A program made the translations under genes and the position numbers. DNA of 64,000 nucleotides from Ferrovibrio sp041906005 (lineage in GTDB: Bacteria; Pseudomonadota; Alphaproteobacteria; Ferrovibrionales; Ferrovibrionaceae): assembly GCF_041906005.1 (NCBI RefSeq), contig NZ_JAYRJY010000001.1, forward strand, positions 1,922,001-1,986,000, given 5' to 3'. The notes under the pieces are model-generated. The model searched no databases, was not told where the DNA came from, and saw only the letters and a program-made list of their open reading frames with translations. Positions 34,671 through 44,484 of the stretch are shown here, one piece after another; within the stretch, counting starts at the first letter, position 1; every line of letters begins with the position of its first letter.

Positions 34671-36473
34671 TCAGGTCCGGCGCGTGCGCTCGGCGGGGAA
34701 GGTCACGGTGATGCAGGTGCCTTTGCCGGGGGCGCTGTCGACCGCGATGCGGCCCTGATGGGCCTGTACGAAGGCGCGCACCAGCGACAGGCCCAGGCCG
34801 ATGCCGCCAAAACTGCGGCTCAGCTTGGTGTCGGCCTGCTCGAAGGGGTCGAAAATCCGCTTCTGGTCCTGCGGCGCGATGCCGATGCCGTGATCGCGCA
34901 CCCACAGCGATATCTCGTTGCTCGGCTCGTCCAGCCGGGCGCCGACCTCGACCGACGCGCCGGGCGGCGAGAATTTCAGCGCATTGCCGATCAGGTTGAT
35001 CAGAATCTGGCGCACCAGCCGCGCATCGGCATGCAGGGTCGGCAGGTCCGGTGGAATATCCGCCGTCATCAGGTTGGCGGCGCGGTCGAATTGCCGTCCG
35101 GCCAGGCGGATGCTGGTGTCGGCTTCCTCGGCTATGTCCACCAGGCTTTCGTGCAGCACGATCTGGTTGGCCTCGATGCGGGCCAGATCGAGGATGTCGT
35201 TGATCACGGCCAGCAGATGGCGTCCGCTGCTGTAGATGTCGTCGACATATTCGGCATAACGCGGCGAGTCGGCACCGAACATCTTCTGCCGGATGATGTC
35301 GGAAAAGCCGATGATGGCATTCAGGGGCGTGCGCAGTTCATGGCTCATGTTGGCCAGGAAGATCGACTTGGCCTGGCTGGCCCGCAGGGCGGCATCGCGT
35401 GTCTGGCTCACCTCGCGAAACAGTTCCTCCAGCCGGGCATGCTGCTCCTGCAATTGGGCGCCGGCCTGCTGCTGGTCCGTCACATCCACCAGGATCAGGG
35501 CGCGTTCGCCATGCGGCAGCAGGCGCAGGCTGGCGCGCACCCAGCCGTGGCCGGGCAGTTCCAGCAACGGCCGGCTGCGGTCGTGGCGCATGGTGGTTCC
35601 GGGCGGATCGATGTCCAGCCGTTCCAGCAGGTCGGCCGGCATGCCGGCCTTGAGCAGCAGCGGCGCCAGCGCGTCGTCGCGCTTCACGTCGCTTTCGGCC
35701 AGGCCGAGCAGCAGGGGGAACCGGTTGTTCCAGAGCTGGATGCGGCCATCGCTGTCGAAAAACACGAAGGCTTCGCTGCTGTCGGCGATGTCCAGCAATT
35801 CATCCTGGGCGTGGCGGATGCGGTCATACAGCGCGGTATTTTCCGCGCTCAGGCTCCAGTTGCGCAGCAGAACGCGATGCAGCACGCGGTTGGCGATGAT
35901 CATCGCCGCCACATAGCCGGCGATCAGCAGGCTCATGCCATACCCGATCACGCCGCCCTGCAGCAGGAAAAACACCGCGTAGGGCCAGGCGACATTGATG
36001 ATGAACGCCGCGCCGGCCGAGGGCATCAGGGCCAGGGCCGGTGCCGAGCCGCCGATCACCCCGGCGATCACGGCCACCAGCAGAAGCTGGCTCGGTGTGT
36101 CGAGTTGCGGCATGGCCAATGCCGCGGCGCCCCAGACCAGGCCCGAGAAACCCGCCACCGCGATATCCAGCGGACCCTGCCAGTGCGGCGGATTTTCCGG
36201 GCGCTGGCGGCCACGCAGGAACCAGTCGAACACGATGATGGCGGCGGCCAGCACATGCAGCAGCCACCAGGCCGGAATCCATTCGGCGTTGGTCTGGTGC
36301 CACAGCAGCAGGCTGGTTATGGAGGGGAATACGACCGTGGTGCCGGCATAGATCAGCAGCACCATCTGGAAGCTGTTGTGAAACGGCGCTCCCGCGCCTG
36401 GCGAGGCCGCAGGTTCCATGGGGAAATCTGCTGCGCCGCCATGGGGGGCGATATGTGGGAGGGGCTGGGACAT
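34671..36473 (-). CDS. Membrane-bound PAS sensor histidine kinase (paralogue 1)
   Basis: The product is 600 residues. Six or so membrane helices occupy about 35-205, followed by a PAS-like domain (SSEAFVFFDSDGRIQLWNNR), a coiled coil, a HisKA domain with the phospho-accepting H-box FLANMSHELRTPLNAIIGFS, and a HATPase domain with RDHGIGIAPQDQKRIFDPF and GGIGLGLSLVRAF. No receiver domain is attached and no response regulator lies nearby. It is closely related along its whole length to the next kinase, a tandem duplication. I chose MSQPLPH as start by analogy with that copy; a GTG at 36500 is in frame. Confidence 0.88.
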   Translation of the reverse strand: MSQPLPHIAPHGGAADFPMEPAASPGAGAPFHNSFQMVLLIYAGTTVVFPSITSLLLWHQTNAEWIPAWWLLHVLAAAIIVFDWFLRGRQRPENPPHWQGPLDIAVAGFSGLVWGAAALAMPQLDTPSQLLLVAVIAGVIGGSAPALALMPSAGAAFIINVAWPYAVFFLLQGGVIGYGMSLLIAGYVAAMIIANRVLHRVLLRNWSLSAENTALYDRIRHAQDELLDIADSSEAFVFFDSDGRIQLWNNRFPLLLGLAESDVKRDDALAPLLLKAGMPADLLERLDIDPPGTTMRHDRSRPLLELPGHGWVRASLRLLPHGERALILVDVTDQQQAGAQLQEQHARLEELFREVSQTRDAALRASQAKSIFLANMSHELRTPLNAIIGFSDIIRQKMFGADSPRYAEYVDDIYSSGRHLLAVINDILDLARIEANQIVLHESLVDIAEEADTSIRLAGRQFDRAANLMTADIPPDLPTLHADARLVRQILINLIGNALKFSPPGASVEVGARLDEPSNEISLWVRDHGIGIAPQDQKRIFDPFEQADTKLSRSFGGIGLGLSLVRAFVQAHQGRIAVDSAPGKGTCITVTFPAERTRRT

Positions 36474-36602
36474 GGTTGGTTGGGAAGCCTTGCGGGCCAC
36501 TCAACCGTAAATCATGTCCGGCGTCCAATGCGCCGTGCGGCGGTAACCGCAATTTAATGCCTTTTCCGGGGATTCGCCGCCGTATGGCCGCTTTCCCGGG
36601 TT

Positions 36603-38372
36603 TCAGGCTTTGCTTGTGCGATCGGCCGGAAAGGTGGCGGTGATCAGCGTGCCCTTGCCCGGGGCGCTGTCGATGCTGATGCGGCCCTTGTGGGCCTGCA
36701 CGAAGGCGCGCACCAGCGACAGGCCGAGGCCGACGCCGCCGTAATTCCGGCTGAGCTGGGTATCGGCCTGTTCGAAGGGATCGAAGATGCGGGCCTGGTC
36801 CTGCGGGGCGATGCCGATGCCGTGATCCCGCACCCAGAACGATATCTCGTTGCTCTGCCCGTCCAGCCGGGCGCCGGCTTCCACGGTCATGCCGGTGGGC
36901 GAGAATTTCAGGGCGTTGCCGATCAGGTTGATCAGGATCTGGCGCACCAGCCGCGCATCGGCATGCAGGGCCGGCAGCGAGTCGGGCAGGGCAACGGTCA
37001 CGGCATGGGCCGCGCGGCCGTAATGCGATGCGGCCAGCCGGGCGCAGATCGGGATTTCCTCATCCAGCATCACGTCGCTTTCATGCAGCACGATCTGATT
37101 GGCCTCGATGCGGGCCAGGTCGAGGATGTCGTCGATCACCGCCAGCAGGTGCCGGGCGCTGCCGTTGATGTCGTTCAGATACTCGTCGTATTTCGGCGAG
37201 GCAGGACCAAACATCTTTTTCTGCACGATGTCGGAAAAGCCGATGATGGCATTCAGTGGCGTGCGCAGTTCATGGCTCATGTTGGCGAGGAAGATCGACT
37301 TGGCCTGGCTGGCGCGCAGCGCGGCGTCACGGGCCTGGCTGACCTGGCGGAACAGTTCCTCCAGCCGGGCATTCTGCGCCTGCAGCTGCGCGCTGGCCTG
37401 CTGCTGTTCGGTCATGTCGCTCAGGATCAGCGCCAGATCACCCTGTGGCGTGACGCGGCGTCCGATCTGCACCCAGCGGCCATTGGGCAGTTGCAGCAGG
37501 CCGCCGGAGATTTCGCTGGTCAGCAACGCATCCGGCAGGCCGGCGCGCCGCAGCAGCACTTCAAAAACGGCGCCGCGTTCAAGCTGCGCCTGCTCCAGCC
37601 CCAGCAGGGCGGGCAGTCGCCGGTTCCACAATTGCAGCCGGCCCTCGGCATCGAGGAACGCAAAGGCCTCCGTGCTTTCCGCGATATCCAGCAGTTCGTT
37701 CTGGGCCGCGCGGATACGGCCATACAGCGCGCGGTTCTCCTCATAAAGGCGACGGTTGCGGCGGATCACGCCGTTGACGATCCGGTTGGTCAGCACCATG
37801 GCGCCGACATACAGGATCGACATCACGGCCATCGCCAGGCTGATCGTCGTGCCCTGCTGGATGAAGAACACGATATAGGGTGCCGCCGTCAGCACCATGA
37901 AGGTGGCAGCGGCGCTCGGCACCACGGCCAGGGTGGCGGCCGAGCCGGCAATCATGCCGGCTGCCACCATGATCACCAGCAATTGCTGCTGCTCGCTCAA
38001 AAGCGGCAGGAAGAGCGCCGCGATGCCCCAGCTGCCGCCGGCGATGGCGGCCACCAGGGTATCGTACTGGCGCATGCGCTGCTGCGTGGCGTTGCCATTG
38101 CTCCGTCGCGTGCGCCGCCACCAGCGAAAGCCCATATAGACGATCGGCACGACATGCAGCAGCCACCAGGCCAGCAGCCATTGGCCCGGTACCGTATTGG
38201 CCAGCAACAGGGCCAGCGCGGAAACATTGATCAGCGTGACGCCGGCGTTGATCGGCACCACCTGGCGGAAGCTGCCCAGCACCGGGTCATGGTGACGGCT
38301 GCGCGGCGCGCTGGCGGCCAGCGGCAGCGCTTCCGCGAACTGGCCGGCCATCGGTGGCTGTGGGTCGGTCAT
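36603..38372 (-). CDS. Membrane-bound PAS sensor histidine kinase (paralogue 2)
   Basis: The product is 589 residues with the same architecture as its neighbour: about six N-terminal helices (20-190), a PAS-like domain (STEAFAFLDAEGRLQLWNRR), a HisKA H-box NMSHELRTPLNAIIGFSDIV and a HATPase domain (RDHGIGIAPQDQARIFDPFE, GGVGLGLSLVRAF). Long stretches of the kinase core are identical between the two, while the membrane and PAS parts have diverged, which suggests different inputs to a shared output. The start MTDPQPP at 38372 has GAGGGGGA upstream. 129 bases separate it from paralogue 1. Confidence 0.88.
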   Translation of the reverse strand: MTDPQPPMAGQFAEALPLAASAPRSRHHDPVLGSFRQVVPINAGVTLINVSALALLLANTVPGQWLLAWWLLHVVPIVYMGFRWWRRTRRSNGNATQQRMRQYDTLVAAIAGGSWGIAALFLPLLSEQQQLLVIMVAAGMIAGSAATLAVVPSAAATFMVLTAAPYIVFFIQQGTTISLAMAVMSILYVGAMVLTNRIVNGVIRRNRRLYEENRALYGRIRAAQNELLDIAESTEAFAFLDAEGRLQLWNRRLPALLGLEQAQLERGAVFEVLLRRAGLPDALLTSEISGGLLQLPNGRWVQIGRRVTPQGDLALILSDMTEQQQASAQLQAQNARLEELFRQVSQARDAALRASQAKSIFLANMSHELRTPLNAIIGFSDIVQKKMFGPASPKYDEYLNDINGSARHLLAVIDDILDLARIEANQIVLHESDVMLDEEIPICARLAASHYGRAAHAVTVALPDSLPALHADARLVRQILINLIGNALKFSPTGMTVEAGARLDGQSNEISFWVRDHGIGIAPQDQARIFDPFEQADTQLSRNYGGVGLGLSLVRAFVQAHKGRISIDSAPGKGTLITATFPADRTSKA

Positions 38373-38438
38373 TGGCTGGAAAATCCCCCTCGCCAACTCA
38401 ACCGGAAAAGCCACCCGGCTGGCAATCTATCTTTTTGA

Positions 38439-39602
38439 TTACCAGCCGTTTACCCGGTCCCATTCGGCCACCACCACCGGGCTGCCGCCATCGGTGCGGC
38501 CATCGATGACATGATAACGGTCATACATCGCGCCGGTCATGCAGACATGGTTGGGCAAAACTCGCAGGCGGCTCCCTGCCGGATGGGCCGCGAAATCCAC
38601 CGGCCCAGACTGTGGTCCGGCCTGCGCTCCGCCGACCAGCCCGTGTTCCTGGTGTACATCATGCACGGCAAGGCCGGGCAGGGGCAGTGCGGCATCGGGC
38701 CGGCAGACCCGGCCATAGCCGGTGCCCGGCGCATGTTCGTTGGCACCGGTGTCTTTCGACAATGCCAGGCCGCCGGCATCGATCAGCAGATGGTTGCGGC
38801 CATGATGATGGCTCACCACGCTGGCCAGCACGCTGACCGCGATATCCTCCATGCCGCAGCAGCCCAGTCCGGCCTGGAACAGATCGAAGAACACGAAATT
38901 GCCCGGCCGCATCTCGGTCACGCCGTCCAGCGTCCTGGCAAACAGTGCCGTCGGCGTCGAGCCGACCGAAACGATGGCGCAGTCATGCCCGGCCGCGCGC
39001 AGCCGCGCTGCCGCCAGCAGCACGGCCTGGCGTTCGTCCTCCGCGATCCGCTCGATCTCGGGGATGCTTTTGGCGTGATAGGAATGGCCGGCATGGGTCA
39101 GCACGCCGGCAAGCTTTGCGCCGGGTTGCGACAGGGCTTGTGCCAGCGGCAGCAGCAGGTCGGAATCCGGTGCGATGCCGGCGCGGCCCAGGCCGCAATC
39201 GATCTTGATCAGCACGGCGAACGTCACGCCCTGCGCGCGGCCCTGTTCGGCCACGGCGCGCGCCACATCCAGGTTGTCGGTGATCAGCTTCAGGCCGGGC
39301 GCATCGCGCATGATGGCGGCCGCCTGCGGCAGTTTCGCCGGCGCCATCGGCACGGCATAGGTGATGTCGGTGAAACCGGCCCTGGCAAAATAGGCCGCCT
39401 CGGCCAGCGTCGAAACGGTGAGCGGGCCGCCTTTGCCCACGGCCAGTTCGGCTACCTTCGCCGATTTCGCCGTCTTCAGATGCGGCCGCAGCATGACGCC
39501 CAGCTCGCGGGCACGGGCCTGCATGCGGGCGATGTTGTTCAGCAGCCGGCGCTGGTCGAGGATCAGCGACGGCGTGGGCAGATCGGCAAGGGTGATGGTC
39601 AT
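38439..39602 (-). CDS. DSD1-family PLP-dependent enzyme (D-threonine aldolase/D-serine dehydratase-like)
   Basis: The product is 387 residues with an alanine-racemase-like barrel. LADLPTPSLILDQRRLLNNI opens it, MLRPHLKTAKSAKVAEL carries the PLP-binding Lys, and LKIDCGLGRAGI read as IKIDCGLGR is near residue 135. The C-terminal metal-binding domain has PNHVCMTGAMYDRYHVIDG, where the His and Cys are typical zinc ligands of eukaryotic-type D-serine dehydratase. It acts on a D-3-hydroxyamino acid, but whether as aldolase or dehydratase is not clear. It is 18 bases downstream of the thioesterase gene. Confidence 0.85.
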   Translation of the reverse strand: MTITLADLPTPSLILDQRRLLNNIARMQARARELGVMLRPHLKTAKSAKVAELAVGKGGPLTVSTLAEAAYFARAGFTDITYAVPMAPAKLPQAAAIMRDAPGLKLITDNLDVARAVAEQGRAQGVTFAVLIKIDCGLGRAGIAPDSDLLLPLAQALSQPGAKLAGVLTHAGHSYHAKSIPEIERIAEDERQAVLLAAARLRAAGHDCAIVSVGSTPTALFARTLDGVTEMRPGNFVFFDLFQAGLGCCGMEDIAVSVLASVVSHHHGRNHLLIDAGGLALSKDTGANEHAPGTGYGRVCRPDAALPLPGLAVHDVHQEHGLVGGAQAGPQSGPVDFAAHPAGSRLRVLPNHVCMTGAMYDRYHVIDGRTDGGSPVVVAEWDRVNGW

Positions 39603-39620
39603 ATGTCCCGCTTAGTCTGT

Positions 39621-40025
39621 TTATGTGCGTGGCGCCAGCACGAGCTGCGTCTGCGTCACGATGGCGGCGAGTTTGCCGTCGGCCCGGCTGATTTTCGTCT
39701 GCCAGACCTGGGTGGTGCGGCCGCGATGGATCGGCGTGCATTCGGCATGGGCCGTCTCGCCGGCCGGGATGGCGGCCAGGAAGTTGGTCTTGCTCTCGAT
39801 CGTCGTGGTGCTCCAGCCATCGCCCAGATTGGCCTTCAGCCAGGCCATGGTGGCGACCGCCCCCAGCGTGTCGGCAAAGGCCATCACCGCCCCGCCATGC
39901 AGCACCGCGGGCCGGGTGCACAGATCGGGCCGCACCGGCAGTTCGGCCGTCACCCTGTCGGGCGAGACCGCGGTGATGGTCAGCCCCATCAGGTCGGCGA
40001 AGGGCAGGCTGGTCTCGGCGGTCAT
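39621..40025 (-). CDS. PaaI-family hotdog thioesterase
   Basis: The product is 134 residues with a single hotdog domain. VLHGGAVMAFADTLGAVATM is the active-site helix region (H-G-G and the acidic residue), followed by TIESKTNFLAAIPAGETAHA and THRGRTTQVWQTKI read loosely. It hydrolyses acyl- or aryl-CoA thioesters; specificity is unknown. Probably co-transcribed with the DSD1-like gene. The 271 bases between it and groES hold the CIRCE promoter region and no other gene. Confidence 0.85.
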   Translation of the reverse strand: MTAETSLPFADLMGLTITAVSPDRVTAELPVRPDLCTRPAVLHGGAVMAFADTLGAVATMAWLKANLGDGWSTTTIESKTNFLAAIPAGETAHAECTPIHRGRTTQVWQTKISRADGKLAAIVTQTQLVLAPRT

Positions 40026-40146
40026 GGTGTCCTCCCCGGTGAATACTCATCCCGGCCGTTTCCCCGACAGGCTAGCCGGCGGCGCCGGCCGCGTTAACAC
40101 CCGGGCCGGCCACAGAAAAATTATGGCGGAATCCGGGCAAGCCTCC

Positions 40147-40174
40147 TTGACGGGGCGGGGGAGGCTGCTTAAGT
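40147..40174 (+). promoter_or_regulatory. Putative groESL promoter
   Basis: TTGACG (40147-40152) and TTAAGT (40169-40174) are separated by 16 bases, immediately upstream of the CIRCE repeat, which would then cover the transcription start. The -35 is good and the -10 is weak, so this is a tentative call. Confidence 0.4.
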
Positions 40175-40176
40175 GT

Positions 40177-40203
40177 CTGGCGCTCTCCGACCGAGAGTGC
40201 TAA
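40177..40203. promoter_or_regulatory. CIRCE operator for HrcA
   Basis: The right arm GAGTGCTAA is a perfect CIRCE half. The left arm CTGGCGCTC matches TTAGCACTC at 6 of 9 positions, and the spacer is exactly 9 bases. It lies about 95 bases before groES, where HrcA normally represses groESL in alphaproteobacteria. Confidence 0.88.
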
Positions 40204-40296
40204 CAACCGGGCGAAATTAATCTTAAGTCATTGATTTTGCTAGGTTGAACGAAATTCTGACCCTGAATCTATGCGACAACACTCAAGGAGGATCGC

Positions 40297-40614
40297 ATGA
40301 AGTTTCGTCCGCTGCATGACCGCGTGGTGGTGAAGCGCGTTGCCGAAGAAGAGCGCACCGCCGGCGGCATCATCATTCCCGACAGCGCCAAGGAAAAGCC
40401 GATGCAGGGCGAGATCATCGCCGTCGGCGCCGGCGCCCGCGACGAGAATGGCAAGGTGCAGCCGCTCGACGTCAAGGTCGGCGACCGCGTGCTGTTCGGC
40501 AAGTGGTCGGGCACCGAGGTGAAGCTGGATGGCGAGGATCTCCTGATCATGAAGGAGTCCGACATCATGGGCATCATCGAAGGCACCCCTGCCAAGAAGT
40601 CCAAGGCCGCTTGA
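40297..40614 (+). CDS. groES: Co-chaperonin GroES
   Basis: The product is 105 residues: MKFRPLHDRVVVKRVAEEER, then the mobile loop TAGGIIIPDSAKEKPMQGEI, GDRVLFGKWSGTEVKLDGED and a terminal IMGIIEG. It caps the GroEL ring. A strong AAGGAGG precedes the ATG. It leads the groES-groEL operon with a 42-base gap. Confidence 0.97.
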   Translation: MKFRPLHDRVVVKRVAEEERTAGGIIIPDSAKEKPMQGEIIAVGAGARDENGKVQPLDVKVGDRVLFGKWSGTEVKLDGEDLLIMKESDIMGIIEGTPAKKSKAA

Positions 40615-40656
40615 TAGCGCCTATCCATCAGACAGACATTCCAAGGAGAAACAGCA

Positions 40657-42306
<1,650 letters not shown>

Positions 42307-42338
42307 GTCCAAAGCCCATCAGTCCTGCACTGAAACGG

Positions 42339-42369
42339 AAAGGCCCGGTCGCAAGACCGGGCCTTTTTC
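42339..42369 (+). terminator. groEL terminator (copy 1 of a duplicated hairpin)
   Basis: AAAGGCCCGGTC-GCAA-GACCGGGCCTTTTT forms a 12-bp stem with a GCAA loop and a T run, 33 bases after groEL. The 28 bases 42339-42366 occur again, identical, at 43745-43772 beyond the Shedu-like gene. Confidence 0.9.
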
Positions 42370-42442
42370 GTTGCCATGATACTATGTCTAGCGTTAGCAC
42401 TTTGACTACAAATTGAATTTTAGCGTTTCCTAGGAGGGAAGA

Positions 42443-43672
42443 GTGGCGGGGGGTGGAGATTATAAAGCCTTTGCTCTGCAGCTATTGAATGACTTGATGC
42501 CTTTGTACTACGGGCGCCTATGGCAAGCGCTTGAAAGTAAGCAGGCAGATTTGAGTGATTTTACAGGATTTCTTCTTAACCCTGAGCGTATCGTTATACA
42601 TATGGGAAGAACTCATGTTGGATTAGAGTATTATGGTAAAGAGCGGGTAGATTCTATCAAAGGCAGTGATTGGAATGCCAAGGTAGAGGTGCTTGACTAT
42701 TCTCTTTCTGACGAAGACTTCTTCGATAGAGTGATTGGCTTTTCAATAGACGATGGAGTGCTCAAGCTTCCAATAGCTGGGCCTCCAGTTGAGAATTTGA
42801 TTATTGCCAGCAATGCTGGCTTCGATGAGTTGCAAGCACTTGGTTGGAATTTCGCCGCAGAGGGTATGAACTTTGCCATTAATACTAAAGGATTTTATGT
42901 GCCAGCTGGGAAATTTGGTCGCCTTATAAATGCGAGATTTTTTTCAAAGGACGCCCACGGCCTTTTAACTCGTCATATTAAGTGGATCGATTTTATTCCG
43001 CTCGATTATGACGACAGCGGAGAAGAGGTTGATGTATTCCGGATTCACATTGGGCCGTATGAAAAAATATGGCAATTGGATCTACGGTACGTATATCCGT
43101 TGCCACCCAAGAAGGACTATCGCTACTCTAAGCTGCCTCAGATAAATAGGTTTGTCGAGTTAATCGGGACAACGAAACATAAAGAACCCAACATCACTAA
43201 CTTTCTGGCTGATCCAATTAATAAGTTCATTTTGTTAATGAAGTTTGGAGCAACAGAATTTTTTTCGCAATTGGAATGTGAATGGCAAGGCGATGAGCGC
43301 CCCTCAATCAAGCCAGATTTCTTTGTCCTACAGCCGAACGGGTATGCCGACATAGTTGAATTTAAACTGCCAACATTAAAAAACTCAGTCATTGTGGGTA
43401 GGGAAAATCGCGAGGCGTTTTCGGCCGAGCTTGCATCATGCGTTGCTCAAACGCGGGTTTATAGGCAGTATTTTGACGACTCAAGTAATCGACGCTGGTT
43501 TGAGGAGAAGTACGGCTTCAAGGTATATAAGCCAAAGAGAATCATTGTTATTGGAAGACGTTTTGATTTTACAGCAGATGAATGGAGAGGGATTGTGGAT
43601 GATTACCACGATGTACAAATTGTGACCTATGATGATTTGGTCGACGGCGTAACGGCGCAATTGTATTTGTAA
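42443..43672 (+). CDS. Shedu-like (DUF4263) anti-phage nuclease
   Basis: The product is 409 residues with a GTG start behind AGGAGGGAAGA. The C-terminal third is the DUF4263/Shedu domain, a PD-(D/E)xK nuclease core with Asp292 (KPDFFVLQPNG), Glu306 and Lys308 (ADIVEFKLP), followed by EAFSAELASCVAQTRVYRQ and KRIIVIGRRFDFTADEW. The first 200 or so residues are a divergent N-terminal region such as varies among Shedu proteins. Shedu is a single-gene phage defence. The gene is AT-rich, lies alone downstream of groEL and is framed by duplicated terminators, all signs of recent acquisition. Phage defence is inferred from family. Confidence 0.83.
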   Translation: MAGGGDYKAFALQLLNDLMPLYYGRLWQALESKQADLSDFTGFLLNPERIVIHMGRTHVGLEYYGKERVDSIKGSDWNAKVEVLDYSLSDEDFFDRVIGFSIDDGVLKLPIAGPPVENLIIASNAGFDELQALGWNFAAEGMNFAINTKGFYVPAGKFGRLINARFFSKDAHGLLTRHIKWIDFIPLDYDDSGEEVDVFRIHIGPYEKIWQLDLRYVYPLPPKKDYRYSKLPQINRFVELIGTTKHKEPNITNFLADPINKFILLMKFGATEFFSQLECEWQGDERPSIKPDFFVLQPNGYADIVEFKLPTLKNSVIVGRENREAFSAELASCVAQTRVYRQYFDDSSNRRWFEEKYGFKVYKPKRIIVIGRRFDFTADEWRGIVDDYHDVQIVTYDDLVDGVTAQLYL

Positions 43673-43736
43673 GCAGAATCCGCCAAAGCTTCATTGTCGC
43701 CAAAGTAGGCGACTAGCGAGATACTTGGTTATTATC

Positions 43737-43780
43737 GTAACGACAAAGGCCCGGTCGCAAGACCGGGCCTTTGTCGTTAC
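43737..43780. terminator. Perfect 20-bp-stem hairpin, second copy of the groEL terminator
   Basis: The left arm GTAACGACAAAGGCCCGGTC, a GCAA loop and an exactly complementary 20-base right arm make a fully symmetric hairpin that could end transcription in both directions. Its central 28 bases (43745-43772) are identical to those after groEL, 1406 bases upstream. The 64 bases between the Shedu-like stop and the hairpin contain nothing else I recognise. Confidence 0.88.
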
Positions 43781-43918
43781 GGTCCTGTTATGCGGGATTT
43801 GCTGTTCGTCAAACGGCGTTATTGAACTTTAAGCACGTGTTGCAAGGTTGAAATTTCCAATTGCAGCGCGGCGGGCGCAAAGAAGCGGTCATTAGATACC
43901 GCTTATCGAGAGCCCGTC

Positions 43919-44449
43919 ATGCAACGCCCGACACCAACCACCACCGAACGCACATTTGCCGAGAACGAGATCATCGTCAGCAAGACCGACCTCAAGGGCC
44001 GGCTGCTGTATGTCAACGACGTGTTCTGCCATGTCGGCCTTTATGACGAGGCCGATGTGCTCGGCCAGCAGCACAGCATCGTGCGTCACCCCGATATGCC
44101 GCGTTCGGTGTTCCACCTGCTGTGGCAGCGCATCCAGTCCGGCCGCGAGATCTTCGCCTATGTGAAGAACATGGCGAAGAACGGCGACTATTACTGGGTG
44201 CTGGCCCATGTCACGCCCAGCCACGACCTGCAGGGCAATATCGACGGCTATCATTCCAATCGCCGCCTGCCCGGCCGCACGGCCCTGAATGCGATCGCGC
44301 CGCTTTATCGCCAGATCCTCGCCGAGGAGGAACGCCATGCCGACCGCAAGCAGGGCATGCATGCCGGCGTGGCCCTGCTGGAAAAAATCCTGGATGACCG
44401 CGGCCTGAGCTACGACGAATTCGTGCTTGGCCTGGCCAGCCAGTCCTGA
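43919..44449 (+). CDS. Aer-type PAS sensor protein (pair 1)
   Basis: The product is 176 residues: one PAS domain at about 15-120 and a short C-terminal helical part. The PAS closely resembles that of the Aer redox sensor: IVSKTDLKGRLLYVNDVF, IVRHPDMPRSVFHLLW and VKNMAKNGDYYWVLAHVTP. Aer PAS domains bind FAD and report redox or oxygen state. Here the PAS is a separate protein, and a soluble chemoreceptor gene follows after 35 bases. The same pair recurs at 46154-48078. FAD binding is inferred. Confidence 0.85.
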   Translation: MQRPTPTTTERTFAENEIIVSKTDLKGRLLYVNDVFCHVGLYDEADVLGQQHSIVRHPDMPRSVFHLLWQRIQSGREIFAYVKNMAKNGDYYWVLAHVTPSHDLQGNIDGYHSNRRLPGRTALNAIAPLYRQILAEEERHADRKQGMHAGVALLEKILDDRGLSYDEFVLGLASQS

Positions 44450-44484
44450 TCAATCCCCAACCCATTCATACGGAAGGATAGCAC

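Noticed and set aside
42394..42406. TTAGCACTT before the Shedu-like gene, resembling half a CIRCE element.
   Set aside because: No matching GAGTGCTAA arm lies at 9-base spacing; a chance half-site.
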